A stretch of DNA of 35,134 nucleotides from an uncultured Lachnospiraceae bacterium (GCA_902796595.1 CADBPM010000003.1:1-35134), one strand, 5' to 3'; positions 7,932-16,225 are shown, counted from the stretch's first letter. Translations and numbers: made by a program. The notes: generated by a model from the letters alone, not told the origin.

Positions 7932-8510
7932 ATGAAGATAATAGCAGGTTTGGGTAATCCGGAAACAAAATATACAGCAACAAGACATAATGTTGGATTT
8001 GATGCAGTCACGTGTATTTCAGATGAATTTGATATTCCGCTTGACAGGGAAGAATTTAAGGCAAAGACAGGGAGAGGCTTTATTGGCGGTGAAAAGGTAC
8101 TTCTTATGAAGCCCCTGACTTATATGAATCTTTCAGGAGAGGCAATAGGGCCTGCTGCCTCCTTCTTTAAGATAGACCCTTCGGATGACCTTATAGTCAT
8201 TCAGGACGATATCGACCTTGAACCGGGCACTATAAGAATAAGAAAAAAAGGCAGTGCAGGCGGGCACAATGGCATGAAGAGCATCATAGCCCACCTTGGC
8301 ACGCAGGAATTTACAAGGATAAAGATAGGTGTCGGGGCAAAACCGGAGGGATGGGACCTTGCGGACCATGTTCTTGCAAGATTTCCAAAGGAACTTGAAC
8401 CGCTCATGAGAAAGGTATTTGCTACAGTTGCAGATGCAGCCGAACTTATAGTGAAAGAGGGAGCAGATGCAGCTATGAACCGTTATAATGGAATAAAGAT
8501 CGAGGTTTGA
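7932..8510 (+). CDS. pth: Peptidyl-tRNA hydrolase
   Basis: Cleaves the ester bond of peptidyl-tRNAs released from stalled ribosomes, recycling tRNA. The 192 residues match the family. Signatures present are GLGNPETKYTATRHNVGF (6-23, containing the catalytic His), KPLTYMNLSGEAI (60-72), the general-base region QDDIDLEPG (90-98), and GGHNGMKSI (111-119). The ATG follows AAAGGTG. It is the first gene of the syntenic block known in Bacillus as spoVC-mfd-...-ftsH, and its stop falls 5 bases before the favoured mfd start. Confidence 0.97.
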   Translation: MKIIAGLGNPETKYTATRHNVGFDAVTCISDEFDIPLDREEFKAKTGRGFIGGEKVLLMKPLTYMNLSGEAIGPAASFFKIDPSDDLIVIQDDIDLEPGTIRIRKKGSAGGHNGMKSIIAHLGTQEFTRIKIGVGAKPEGWDLADHVLARFPKELEPLMRKVFATVADAAELIVKEGADAAMNRYNGIKIEV

Positions 8511-8515
8511 CAGGT

Positions 8516-11500
8516 ATGCAATGTTTTATTGATCCTCTTAAGGAAATGGCTGAATTTAATGAGGCGTGCAAGTCTGTAAAAAAAGGAGACGGACCGGTGC
8601 TTGTAACGGGGCTTGGAGACGGAGTGAAGGCAAATTTTGCAATGGCACTTGCTAAGAAAACCAATGCCCGCAATAAAGTGTTTGTGACCTATAGTGAGCA
8701 GCGAGCAAGAGAACTTAAAGAAGATTTGCAGCTGTACGATAAAAAGGCGATCATTTATCCGGCAAAGGACCTTATGTTTTTTGCGGCAGATGTGCATGGT
8801 TCGGCTATTGTTTCGGCAAGACTTGAGGTCATGAAAAGGCTTCTTGATAATGAAGCTTCAACTATTATATTAACTTTTGATGCAGGGCTTTTAAAAGTCC
8901 TGCCTGTTTCTGATGTTCTGGATAATATTCTTCTTTTAAAGGTGGGAGATACTGTTGACCTTGAAGGGATACGCGAAGCGCTGACTGTTCTTGGTTATGA
9001 GAATGTAGCACAGGTGGCAGGAAAGGGACAGTTTTCTGTAAGAGGTGGTCTTATTGATATATTTTCACTTACAGAGGATGCTCCGGTAAGAATCGAGCTT
9101 TGGGGAGATGAAATAGATAATATCCGTTATTTTGATCCGGAGAGCCAAAGGTCTATAGATGATGGTGAGGTGACCGAGGAAATATCAATATATCCTGCAT
9201 CGGAGATGATCCTTGACAAAAAGCGCAGTGAAAAGGGTATCAGACGTATTACCAAAGAAATGGAAGACAGGGTGAAATACCTGCGCGGTCAGATGAAGAC
9301 AGAGCAGGCTGCAAGACTTCGCGATACTGTCAATGAATTTAAGGATAATCTTGATATTTATAAGGGCTCTTTTGGTACAGACAGCTATATAAATTATTTC
9401 TATGATAACACGGAAAGCTTTTTTGATTATTTTGGCGGTGATACTATATTTTTCCTTGATGAACCTGCAAGGATAACGGAAATGGCGGAGGCTGTCACCA
9501 CTGAATTCAGGGAGAGCATGAGCGCAAGGCTTGAAGGCGGCTACATTCTTTCCGGTCAGGCAGATCTTCTCTGGGATTATAAGAGGATATTTGCCTTTCT
9601 TTCAAGGAGAAAAACAGTTCTTTTAAGCCTTATCGAGACAAAAACGGGAGCGATAAGCGCAGCCAGACGTCTGGATGTCACAGCAAGAAATGTTAATCCG
9701 TACAATAATGATTTCAACTTGCTTGTAAAAGATATAAAGGCGTACAAAAAGTCAAAGAGCAGGGTCGTTCTTGTAAGCCCTAACGATATTAGAGCGGAAA
9801 GGATAACAAAGGAGCTTGTTGAAAATGATGTAAATGCCGTATTTACAAAGGACCTTTCAAGAGTTCCTATGCCGGGAGAGACTGTCTGTATCACGGGAAA
9901 CTTAAAAAGAGGCTTTGAATATCCGCTTCTTGGCTTTGTTGTTATTTCTGAAAGTGATATTTTCGGAAGCGAAAAGAAAAAGAGAAAGAAGCGTAAAAAG
10001 AGTGAGAGTGATAACACTTCTATCACAAGCTTTTCGGAACTTCATGTGGGCGACTTTGTCATTCATGAAAATCATGGGCTTGGAATCTATAAGGGGATAG
10101 AAAAGATTGAGCGCGACGGTGTAACGAGGGATTACCTTAAGATAGAGTATGCCCAGGGGGCAAGTCTTTTTGTTCCGGTATCGGGACTTGATCTTATTTC
10201 AAAATATGCAGGTCAGGGTTCAAGAAAGCCTCATATAACTGACCTTGGCAGTAAGGAATGGACAAAGACAAAGAGCAAGGTAAGAACTTCTGTAAATGAG
10301 ATAGCAAAGGACCTTGTAGAGCTTTATGCAAAAAGGCAGAATGCAGCTGGATATACTTTTTCTGCGGATACGGTATGGCAGGCGGAATTTGAGAATACTT
10401 TCCCTTATGAAGAAACGGATGACCAGCTTAATGCGATTGCAGATGTAAAGCGTGATATGGAAAGCCCGAAGGTAATGGATAGGCTTATCTGCGGTGACGT
10501 TGGCTTTGGTAAGACAGAAATAGCCATTCGTGCGGCTTTTAAGGCTGTAATGGACGGTAAGCAAGTGGCTTTGCTTGTGCCTACTACTATCCTTGCGCAG
10601 CAGCATTATAATACCTTTATCCAGAGAATGAGGGAGTTTCCTGTAAAGATAGACATTCTTTCAAGGTTCAGGACACCGAAGGAAGTAAAGAAGGTAAAGG
10701 AAGGGTTGCTTGGCGGTTCTATCGATATTGTTGTCGGCACCCACAAGCTTCTTGGCAAGGATATGCAGTTCAAGGATCTTGGCCTTCTTATCGTGGATGA
10801 GGAGCAGCGCTTTGGTGTTACTCACAAGGAAAAGATAAAAAAGATGCGTGAGAACATAGATGTGCTTACTCTTTCTGCAACTCCTATACCGCGTACCCTG
10901 CACATGAGCCTTTCCGGCATAAGGGATATGTCTGTCCTTGAGGAGGCGCCTGTTGACAGGCTTCCTATACAGACTTATGTACTTGAACATAATGATGAGA
11001 TAATAAGGGAGGCTATAAACAGGGAACTTGCAAGAAACGGTCAGGTCTACTATGTTTACAACAGGGTAAAGGGCATTGAGGATGTAGCTTCGCGAGTTGC
11101 AAATATGGTGCCTGAAGCCAATGTTGCCTTTGCTCATGGACAGATGACGCAGCGTGAACTTGAAAGGATCATGTATGACTTCATAAATGGAGACATAGAC
11201 GTACTCATTTCAACCACGATAATAGAAACGGGTATAGATATTTCAAATGTAAATACGATAATCATTGATGATGCGGACAGGATGGGACTTTCCCAGCTTT
11301 ATCAGCTGCGAGGGAGAGTCGGAAGGAGCACGCGAACTTCATTTGCATTTATGATGTATAAAAGAGACAAGATGCTAAGGGAGGTTGCCGAAAAGCGTCT
11401 GGCTGCGATAAAGGAGTTCACAGATCTTGGAAGCGGATTTAAGATCGCCATGAGGGACCTTGAAATAAGAGGGGCGGGAAACCTTTTGGGAAAGAGCCAG

Positions 11501-12109
11501 TCGGGGCACATGGAAACAGTCGGATACGACCTTTACTGTAAGATGTTAAATGATGCGGTAAGAAAGCTTAAGGGTGAAAAGGTATTCGGATATGATTATG
11601 AGACCGTTATGAATCTTGATGTCGATGCCTTTATTCCTGCATCTTATATAAGGAATGAGACATTAAAGCTTGAAATGTATAAGAGGATAGCTGCGGTTAC
11701 AAATGGCGAGGAATTGCTCGATATAAAGGATGAGCTTATAGACAGGTACGGTGATCTGCCGGGGTGTGTGGACAATCTGACGGTTGTGTCGTATCTAAGA
11801 TTTATGGCACATAAGGCATATATCACAGAAGTTAACATGAACGGAAAGAACGTGCAGATCACAATGTTTGAAAAAGCGGATATCGATACGGCAAAGATAG
11901 CACCTTTCGTAGATGATTATGAGGGAAGACTTAAGGTAAAAAAGGATGGGGGCAGTGTGAAATTCACCTATAGGCTTACTGCGGACGTTCCCGAAAAGGG
12001 GATGAACGCTAAAAAGAGCATTACAGATGAAAGACTTACCGAACTTAGGAGTCTTTTAGGCGATTTCCTCCGCCTTTTGCCTGATGAAAAAAAGGAGGCA
12101 GCAGGTTGA
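8516..12109 (+). CDS. mfd: Transcription-repair coupling factor
   Basis: A DNA translocase that removes RNA polymerase stalled at lesions and recruits UvrA. It is 1197 residues from the ATG chosen here. The order is a UvrB-homology region (about 1-330), a linker with a basic KKKRKKRKK run near residue 490, the RNA-polymerase-interacting CarD-like domain (HVGDFVIHENHGLGIYKG near 513), and the SF2/RecG-like translocase with Walker A GDVGFGKTEIA near 660, DEEQ, LSATPIPRTL and the QLRGRVGRS motif. The TRCF D7 domain forms the C terminus. An upstream in-frame TTG (8507) overlaps the pth stop, but GAGG ends directly before it; that GAGG is correctly spaced for the ATG at 8516. The ribosome binding site of the next gene lies inside its last codons. 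Confidence 0.96.
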   Translation: MQCFIDPLKEMAEFNEACKSVKKGDGPVLVTGLGDGVKANFAMALAKKTNARNKVFVTYSEQRARELKEDLQLYDKKAIIYPAKDLMFFAADVHGSAIVSARLEVMKRLLDNEASTIILTFDAGLLKVLPVSDVLDNILLLKVGDTVDLEGIREALTVLGYENVAQVAGKGQFSVRGGLIDIFSLTEDAPVRIELWGDEIDNIRYFDPESQRSIDDGEVTEEISIYPASEMILDKKRSEKGIRRITKEMEDRVKYLRGQMKTEQAARLRDTVNEFKDNLDIYKGSFGTDSYINYFYDNTESFFDYFGGDTIFFLDEPARITEMAEAVTTEFRESMSARLEGGYILSGQADLLWDYKRIFAFLSRRKTVLLSLIETKTGAISAARRLDVTARNVNPYNNDFNLLVKDIKAYKKSKSRVVLVSPNDIRAERITKELVENDVNAVFTKDLSRVPMPGETVCITGNLKRGFEYPLLGFVVISESDIFGSEKKKRKKRKKSESDNTSITSFSELHVGDFVIHENHGLGIYKGIEKIERDGVTRDYLKIEYAQGASLFVPVSGLDLISKYAGQGSRKPHITDLGSKEWTKTKSKVRTSVNEIAKDLVELYAKRQNAAGYTFSADTVWQAEFENTFPYEETDDQLNAIADVKRDMESPKVMDRLICGDVGFGKTEIAIRAAFKAVMDGKQVALLVPTTILAQQHYNTFIQRMREFPVKIDILSRFRTPKEVKKVKEGLLGGSIDIVVGTHKLLGKDMQFKDLGLLIVDEEQRFGVTHKEKIKKMRENIDVLTLSATPIPRTLHMSLSGIRDMSVLEEAPVDRLPIQTYVLEHNDEIIREAINRELARNGQVYYVYNRVKGIEDVASRVANMVPEANVAFAHGQMTQRELERIMYDFINGDIDVLISTTIIETGIDISNVNTIIIDDADRMGLSQLYQLRGRVGRSTRTSFAFMMYKRDKMLREVAEKRLAAIKEFTDLGSGFKIAMRDLEIRGAGNLLGKSQSGHMETVGYDLYCKMLNDAVRKLKGEKVFGYDYETVMNLDVDAFIPASYIRNETLKLEMYKRIAAVTNGEELLDIKDELIDRYGDLPGCVDNLTVVSYLRFMAHKAYITEVNMNGKNVQITMFEKADIDTAKIAPFVDDYEGRLKVKKDGGSVKFTYRLTADVPEKGMNAKKSITDERLTELRSLLGDFLRLLPDEKKEAAG

Positions 12110-12110
12110 A

Positions 12111-12908
12111 ATGAAGAAACCAAGGATAAGCTTAAAAAAAGTACGCCTGTTTGCGGTACTTATTGTATTTTTAGGTCTTTGCACGATTCAGTTTGTAAAT
12201 GTAAGGGCGGATGAAAGCAGGGCTTTCGCGGTTAAAAAGAGTGAAATATCTGCAGGAGACGTTCTTAATGTGACAGGGGATGCAATAGCAGGAGACCCTG
12301 CCGCAAATAATGATGAACTCGGAGAAGTGCCAAAGAAGGACCTCGAAGCACTGAAGGATACAAAGGCACTTGAACTTTACCTTACAGTCAATCAGAAAAA
12401 GGTATATTATCCGGAGGTTATGGTCTATGTTCTTGGAAGCAGGGACAGTCTTGAAACTGAAAGCGGCATGAAGGGGTTCTGGAATGAAAAGATTGACGGA
12501 AATACAGTGTCTTTTCTTGTTGCAGATGATATAAGAAGGGAGCTTATCCAACTAAAGGTGATAGTAGGGGCAGCAGAGGATGCAGATGTGGGGCTTACTG
12601 ATGAGGAAGAGAATGAGCTTATGGAAACTGCAAAGGCACAGCTGCAGAATGTGAGCCCTGAGATAAAGGCAAGATATTACATAGATGAAAATGTTCTGTA
12701 TAAGGTTTACCATGATAATTTCCTTGCCGCAAAATTCTATAAAAATTATACGGATGCCACATCGGAAGCGACTGCTAAGGAGCTTTTTACTGATGATTTC
12801 AGAGAGTGGTACAAGGGTAGTGACATAAAGATTGAAGAAGATAAATGGAAAAATCTTGATGTCGGAACTGCCGGAGAAGAAGATTTGGCATCTGAGGGGC
12901 AAAAATGA
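12111..12908 (+). CDS. SurA/PrsA-like secreted protein without a recognisable PPIase domain
   Basis: A protein of 265 residues with a short basic start and one hydrophobic segment (about 12-27, LFAVLIVFLGLCTIQF), so membrane-anchored or exported. The segment LELYLTVNQKKVYYPEVMVYVL followed by FWNEKIDGNTVSFLVADDIRRELIQLKVI resembles the N-terminal helical chaperone region of parvulin-type foldases. In related bacteria a peptidyl-prolyl isomerase often follows mfd. Here the C terminus ends about where a parvulin domain would be, and I see no parvulin core. The ATG at 12111 has AAAGGAGG 12 bases upstream inside mfd; the longer frame from 12084 starts before that site. The likely role is an extracytoplasmic chaperone, or a remnant of one. 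Confidence 0.6.
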   Translation: MKKPRISLKKVRLFAVLIVFLGLCTIQFVNVRADESRAFAVKKSEISAGDVLNVTGDAIAGDPAANNDELGEVPKKDLEALKDTKALELYLTVNQKKVYYPEVMVYVLGSRDSLETESGMKGFWNEKIDGNTVSFLVADDIRRELIQLKVIVGAAEDADVGLTDEEENELMETAKAQLQNVSPEIKARYYIDENVLYKVYHDNFLAAKFYKNYTDATSEATAKELFTDDFREWYKGSDIKIEEDKWKNLDVGTAGEEDLASEGQK

Positions 12909-12960
12909 CAAAAAAATTGCCAGAAAACCTTAAAAACAGGGCTTTTTACTAAAAATATGC

Positions 12961-12989
12961 TTGACAAAATGCTTAGATAAGCTTATAAA
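12961..12989 (+). promoter_or_regulatory. Strong sigma-A promoter of hup
   Basis: A perfect TTGACA is followed after exactly 17 bases by TATAAA. The start would fall near 12996, so the hup message carries an untranslated leader of about 108 bases. This is the best promoter in the window, consistent with high HU expression. Confidence 0.8.
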
Positions 12990-13000
12990 TGAACTTGTAG

Positions 13001-13043
13001 CTCCGGAATGAGAGCGTAGGCTCTGTTCATTGTAAAACCGGAG
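13001..13043 (+). promoter_or_regulatory. Structured hairpin in the hup leader
   Basis: Beginning about 5 bases into the predicted message, three stacked helices form: CTCCGG/CCGGAG (13001-13006 with 13038-13043), AATGA/TCATT (13007-13011 with 13027-13031) and GAGC/GCTC (13012-13015 with 13020-13023). The loop is GTAG, with bulges TGT and GTAAAA on the 3' side only. No T run follows, so it is not a terminator. It could stabilise the message or bind a protein. Confidence 0.55.
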
Positions 13044-13103
13044 AAAAAACAATATAGTGTGGGGGAAGAATAAATACCCTGCAGAAAACAGGAGGATTTA
13101 TCC

Positions 13104-13376
13104 ATGAATAAGGCAGAGCTTGTATCAGCTATAGCTGATAAGACAGAGTTAAAGAAGGTTGACGCTGAGAAGGCTGTTAAGGCTTTCGTTGATGTTGTTA
13201 CCGAAGAGCTTAAGAAGGGCGAGAAGGTTCAGCTTGTTGGCTTTGGTACTTTCGAAGTAAGCGAAAGAGCTGCAAGAACCGGTAGAAACCCACAGACTAA
13301 GAAGGAGATTCAGATTCCTGCTTCTAAGGCTGCTAAGTTCAAGGCTGGTAAGGCACTTAAGGATGCCATCAACTGA
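13104..13376 (+). CDS. hup: HU-family DNA-binding protein
   Basis: A nucleoid-associated histone-like protein that bends and compacts DNA as a dimer. The 90 residues match HU closely: MNKAELVSAIADKTEL helix, the LVGFGTFEV strand, the DNA-contacting arm ERAARTGRNPQTKKEI (about 54-69) with its conserved RNP tip, and the FKAGKALKDAIN end. AGGAGG precedes the ATG. It has its own strong promoter, a structured leader and an immediate strong terminator, so it forms an independently expressed unit inside the larger block. The codons are biased towards GTT, GCT and AAG, unlike its neighbours, as expected for a very highly expressed gene. Confidence 0.97.
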   Translation: MNKAELVSAIADKTELKKVDAEKAVKAFVDVVTEELKKGEKVQLVGFGTFEVSERAARTGRNPQTKKEIQIPASKAAKFKAGKALKDAIN

Positions 13377-13398
13377 TCGGCTGAAGATACAGTTAACT

Positions 13399-13428
13399 AA
13401 AGCCCCCGCTGATAAGGCGGGGGCTTTT
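13399..13428 (+). terminator. Strong intrinsic terminator after hup
   Basis: An 11-bp stem (AAAGCCCCCGC 13399-13409 with GCGGGGGCTTT 13417-13427) closes a 7-base loop and runs into TTTT. It is followed 22 bases later by the next gene, whose transcription probably depends on read-through. Confidence 0.93.
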
Positions 13429-13450
13429 CCATACCAAAGGGGGATTAGTT

Positions 13451-13690
13451 TTGAGACTTGATAAATATATAAAGGTGTCCCGTCTGATAAAGAGAAGAAC
13501 AGTTGCAAAATCTGCATGTGATGCCGGAAGAGTTACTGTAAATGACAAGGTGGCAAAGGCATCCACAGAGGTTAAAGTCGGAGACATTATAGAAATCGGT
13601 TTCGGCGACAAGAAGATGTCTGTCAGAGTGACGGATATTTCTGAAACAGTAAAGAAAGAAGAAGCCAAAGAAATGTACGAAGTGCTTTGA
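13451..13690 (+). CDS. rqcP: RqcP (YabO), S4-domain ribosome quality control factor
   Basis: A small 79-residue S4 RNA-binding protein. In Bacillus subtilis the homologue RqcP (formerly YabO) works with RqcH to elongate alanine tails on peptides stuck on split 50S subunits. The match is clear: MRLDKYIKVSRLIKRRTVAK start, GRVTVNDKVAKAS with the S4 turn, VKVGDIIEI, and the KKEEAKEMYEVL end. The start codon is TTG at 13451 with AAAGGGGG just upstream. In Bacillus yabO is followed by the sporulation genes yabP and yabQ; here it is followed directly by divIC. Confidence 0.93.
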   Translation: MRLDKYIKVSRLIKRRTVAKSACDAGRVTVNDKVAKASTEVKVGDIIEIGFGDKKMSVRVTDISETVKKEEAKEMYEVL

Positions 13691-13706
13691 TTTTGCCCGT
13701 AGATAC

Positions 13707-13735
13707 TTGAAAAAAAAGCCTTGTCGGCTTATAAT
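13707..13735 (+). promoter_or_regulatory. Sigma-A promoter of divIC
   Basis: TTGAAA and a perfect TATAAT are separated by exactly 17 bases, with a start near 13742. The short leader contains ACAAG/CTTGT (13743-13747 with 13753-13757) before AAGGAG. Confidence 0.7.
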
Positions 13736-13777
13736 GTATGTTACAAGGGCATCTTGTCACTTATAAGGAGAAAAACT

Positions 13778-14107
13778 ATGGTTGTGCGCATGAAAAGACG
13801 AGACGTTAGCAAGAAGAGAGCAGGTTTTATAGTCTGCTTTATTTTTGTTGCAACTGTCTGTGTTTTTGCAAATTGCGGCAGAGTAGTCCTTTCAAGACAG
13901 ATCGTCAAGGCAAGCAAACAGAATGAGGCAGTAAGCAGACAGTACGAAAGCGAAAAAGAACGGACAGAGGAACTTAATCGTCTTAAGATTGACAGTAAGA
14001 CTAAACAGTTTATAGAAAATACTGCAAGGGATAAGTTCGGACTTGTATATAAGAATGAGGTCATCTTTGAACCAAAGAATGGCAAGGCGACTTCAGAGGA
14101 TAAGTAA
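13778..14107 (+). CDS. divIC: FtsB/DivIC-family septum formation initiator
   Basis: A bitopic cell division protein of 109 residues that joins FtsL and DivIB in the divisome. A basic N terminus (MVVRMKRRDVSKKR) is followed by one transmembrane segment (about 16-36, GFIVCFIFVATVCVFANCG), a coiled-coil region rich in Glu, Lys and Arg (about 38-72), and the conserved FIENTARDKFGLVYKNEVIF end typical of the family. The frame extends upstream into the promoter from a TTG; the ATG at 13778 has AAGGAG seven bases before it. Position between rqcP and tilS matches Bacillus synteny, with yabP, yabQ and spoIIE absent around it. Confidence 0.9.
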   Translation: MVVRMKRRDVSKKRAGFIVCFIFVATVCVFANCGRVVLSRQIVKASKQNEAVSRQYESEKERTEELNRLKIDSKTKQFIENTARDKFGLVYKNEVIFEPKNGKATSEDK

Positions 14108-14111
14108 AGAG

Positions 14112-14149
14112 AAGCAGGAATCCGGCATAGATCGGCTTCCTGCTTTTAT
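14112..14149 (+). terminator. Intrinsic terminator after divIC
   Basis: A stem of AAGCAGGAA (14112-14120) with TTCCTGCTT (14137-14145), extended inside by CCG/CGG (14122-14124 with 14133-14135), runs into TTTTATTT. Confidence 0.87.
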
Positions 14150-14165
14150 TTGTGCGTTTCTGTGA

Positions 14166-14195
14166 GCCGAGAGAGAGCTTGCTTTCTCATTCGGC
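14166..14195 (+). other. Stable CUUG-tetraloop hairpin upstream of tilS
   Basis: GCCGA plus GAGAGAG (14166-14177) pairs with CTTTCTC and TCGGC (14182-14188 and 14191-14195) around a CTTG tetraloop, with one G-T pair and a two-base AT bulge. No T run follows. It fills the divIC-tilS gap with a GC-richer tail up to about 14228 that no gene explains. It may be a structured leader of tilS or a dispersed palindromic repeat. Confidence 0.5.
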
Positions 14196-14253
14196 GAGTA
14201 GCGCGTCATTGAGCAGGATCCGTCCAGCTTAATTTTAATGCGAGAGGTTTTTA

Positions 14254-15699
14254 ATGATATTTAAACAAGTTTACGATACAGTGTGCAAATATTCTTTGAT
14301 AGAGGCGGGGGATGGCATTGTTGTCGGAGTGTCAGGCGGGGCTGATTCAGTGTGTCTGCTGCTTAGTCTTGTCAGTCTGAAAAAAGAGATAAAAAAGTAT
14401 AATGATATAAAGATCTGTGCGGTACATGTACATCATGGGATCAGGGGAAAGGAAGCCGACAGGGATGCGACCTTTACAGAAAATCTTGCAAAGAAACTTG
14501 GTGTGCCTGTAAGGATCGTGAGAATTGATGTTCCGGCTCTTTCAAAGGCCTCCGGCTTTTCGGAGGAAGAGACCGGAAGGAGAGAGCGCTACAGGATATT
14601 TGAAGAGGTACGGGAAGAGCTTGGTTTCAATAAGATAGCAGTTGCACATAACAGGGATGATCTTTGCGAGACATTTTTACTTAATCTTGCAAGAGGAACC
14701 GGACTTGCCGGACTTTCCGGAATAAAGGCAGTTAACGGCAGGATAATAAGACCTTTGATAGAGACAGGAAGAAAAGATATAGAGTTTATGACAGCTCTTG
14801 CAGGGGCTTCTTTTATAACAGACAGCACAAATCTTTCTGATGATTATACAAGAAACAGGATAAGGCATGTGATACTGCCGGCTTTTAAGGAAGGGATAAA
14901 TGAAAAGGTGGATATCCACATAGCTATGGCAGCAGAAAAGATAAACGATGCCTTTTGCTACATAGAAAAAGAAGGAAAAAGGGCCGCAAAGGAGCTTGCC
15001 AGAAAAGAGTCCGGCGGATTTTCTATTGATAATGAAGCGGTGAAGCTTGACCACATCATTTTAACAGAGATGATCCATAAGATACTTGCGGATGTCGCAG
15101 GAAGGCAGCGGGATATTTCAACCGTACACATAAATGCTGTTGCAGACCTCTTTTTTGAGGAGACGGGGAGCCACCTTGACCTTATTTACGGAATGAAGGC
15201 AGAAAAGACTTACAGCGGTGTAAGGATATTTACAGATAAGAGCGTGCGGGAAAAGATATATTTCAACCTTTACGATATAAACTTTGAAATCATTGATGTG
15301 CCTGAAGTTGCAAAGGTAAAAAGGACAGAAAAAGGACTGCTTTTTGTGTATAAAGATGGAAATAAAGAGGAGTTCGCTGAAAATAACTGTACTAAGTTCT
15401 TTGATTATGATAAAATATGCACGGGTGTCTGTTCTTCCTGTTTAAAGGTAAGGACAAGAGAACCGGGAGATTATATTATCATAGATACCAAAGGACACAG
15501 TCGTAAACTTAAGGAATACTTTATCGATGCCAAGGTGCCTTCAGCTGTAAGAGACGATATAGTCTTACTTGCAGCTGAAAAGAACGTGCTATGGATACCG
15601 GGGATGCGAAGCGGTGAGGGAGCGCGTGTGGGAGCTGGTACGACAAGACTTGTTAAGGCTGTGGCAATAAAGAAAACAGGAGAAGAAAATGGAAGATAA
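14254..15699 (+). CDS. tilS: tRNA(Ile)-lysidine synthase
   Basis: Converts C34 of the CAU-anticodon isoleucine tRNA to lysidine with ATP and lysine, so that it reads AUA. It is essential where AUA is used, and AUA is abundant in these genes. The enzyme is 481 residues with a C-terminal extension, as in Bacillus and Clostridia. The PP-loop ATP motif SGGADS spans 27-32. VHVHHGIRG follows near residue 59, and the family residues AHNRDDLCETFLLNLARGTGL lie near 130-150. The TilS C-terminal domain includes LKVRTREPGDYI and SRKLKEYFID. The ATG follows GAGAGG. It overlaps hpt by 11 bases, a coupling seen in many Firmicutes. Confidence 0.95.
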   Translation: MIFKQVYDTVCKYSLIEAGDGIVVGVSGGADSVCLLLSLVSLKKEIKKYNDIKICAVHVHHGIRGKEADRDATFTENLAKKLGVPVRIVRIDVPALSKASGFSEEETGRRERYRIFEEVREELGFNKIAVAHNRDDLCETFLLNLARGTGLAGLSGIKAVNGRIIRPLIETGRKDIEFMTALAGASFITDSTNLSDDYTRNRIRHVILPAFKEGINEKVDIHIAMAAEKINDAFCYIEKEGKRAAKELARKESGGFSIDNEAVKLDHIILTEMIHKILADVAGRQRDISTVHINAVADLFFEETGSHLDLIYGMKAEKTYSGVRIFTDKSVREKIYFNLYDINFEIIDVPEVAKVKRTEKGLLFVYKDGNKEEFAENNCTKFFDYDKICTGVCSSCLKVRTREPGDYIIIDTKGHSRKLKEYFIDAKVPSAVRDDIVLLAAEKNVLWIPGMRSGEGARVGAGTTRLVKAVAIKKTGEENGR

Positions 15700-16225
15700 G
15701 ATAAGTGTACTGATCGATGAAGAGCGTTTAAATGAACGTATCAAGGAAATGGCAGAGCAGATAAATCATGATTATGCCGGAAAGAGTATCCATCTTATAG
15801 GAATACTTAAGGGAAGTATATTTGCTCTTACAGAACTTGCAAAGCATATAACTGTTCCATGCACAATGGACTTTATGAGTGTTTCAAGCTACGGAAACGG
15901 CACAGAAAGCAGTGGCAGGGTAAAATTAGTGAAAGACCTTGATGAGGGAATAGCCGGACGCGATGTGCTTATAGTTGAGGACATAATAGATTCAGGAAAT
16001 ACTCTTCATTATCTCCGTCAGGTGCTTTCAGCAAGAAAGCCTGCATCTCTTAAGCTTTGCACACTTCTTGACAAGCCGGAGAGAAGAGTTGTTGATGATG
16101 TAACTGTTGAATATGTTGGATTTGAGATTCCTGATAAGTTTGTAGTCGGATTCGGACTTGATTATGCACAAAAGTACAGGAACCTTCCATACATTGGCGT
16201 AATCGAGGAGAGTGACACAAATTGA
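15689..16225 (+). CDS. hpt: Hypoxanthine phosphoribosyltransferase
   Basis: Salvages hypoxanthine and guanine to IMP and GMP using PRPP. At 178 residues it matches the bacterial family. The sequence contains the loop ILKGS (39-43), the flexible-loop Ser-Tyr (SSYGNG near 66-71), the PRPP-binding motif VLIVEDIIDSGNTL (93-106), and the C-terminal FVVGFGLDYAQKYRNLPYIG with the purine-stacking region. The ATG has AGGAGA upstream inside tilS. It overlaps tilS at its start and ftsH at its end (a TTGA overlap), so the three genes are translationally coupled, as in Bacillus (tilS-hprT-ftsH). Confidence 0.96.
   Translation: MEDKISVLIDEERLNERIKEMAEQINHDYAGKSIHLIGILKGSIFALTELAKHITVPCTMDFMSVSSYGNGTESSGRVKLVKDLDEGIAGRDVLIVEDIIDSGNTLHYLRQVLSARKPASLKLCTLLDKPERRVVDDVTVEYVGFEIPDKFVVGFGLDYAQKYRNLPYIGVIEESDTN

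Noticed and set aside
8507..8515. TTG at 8507 as the mfd start
   Set aside because: The GAGG site would be zero bases from it. The ATG at 8516 has correct spacing.
9577..10026. A 149-codon minus-strand frame inside mfd
   Set aside because: The Leu/Phe-rich product is the complement of the Lys/Glu-rich mfd linker, so it is a shadow.
14166..14195. The CTTG-loop hairpin as a second divIC terminator
   Set aside because: No T run follows, and a complete terminator already lies at 14112-14149.
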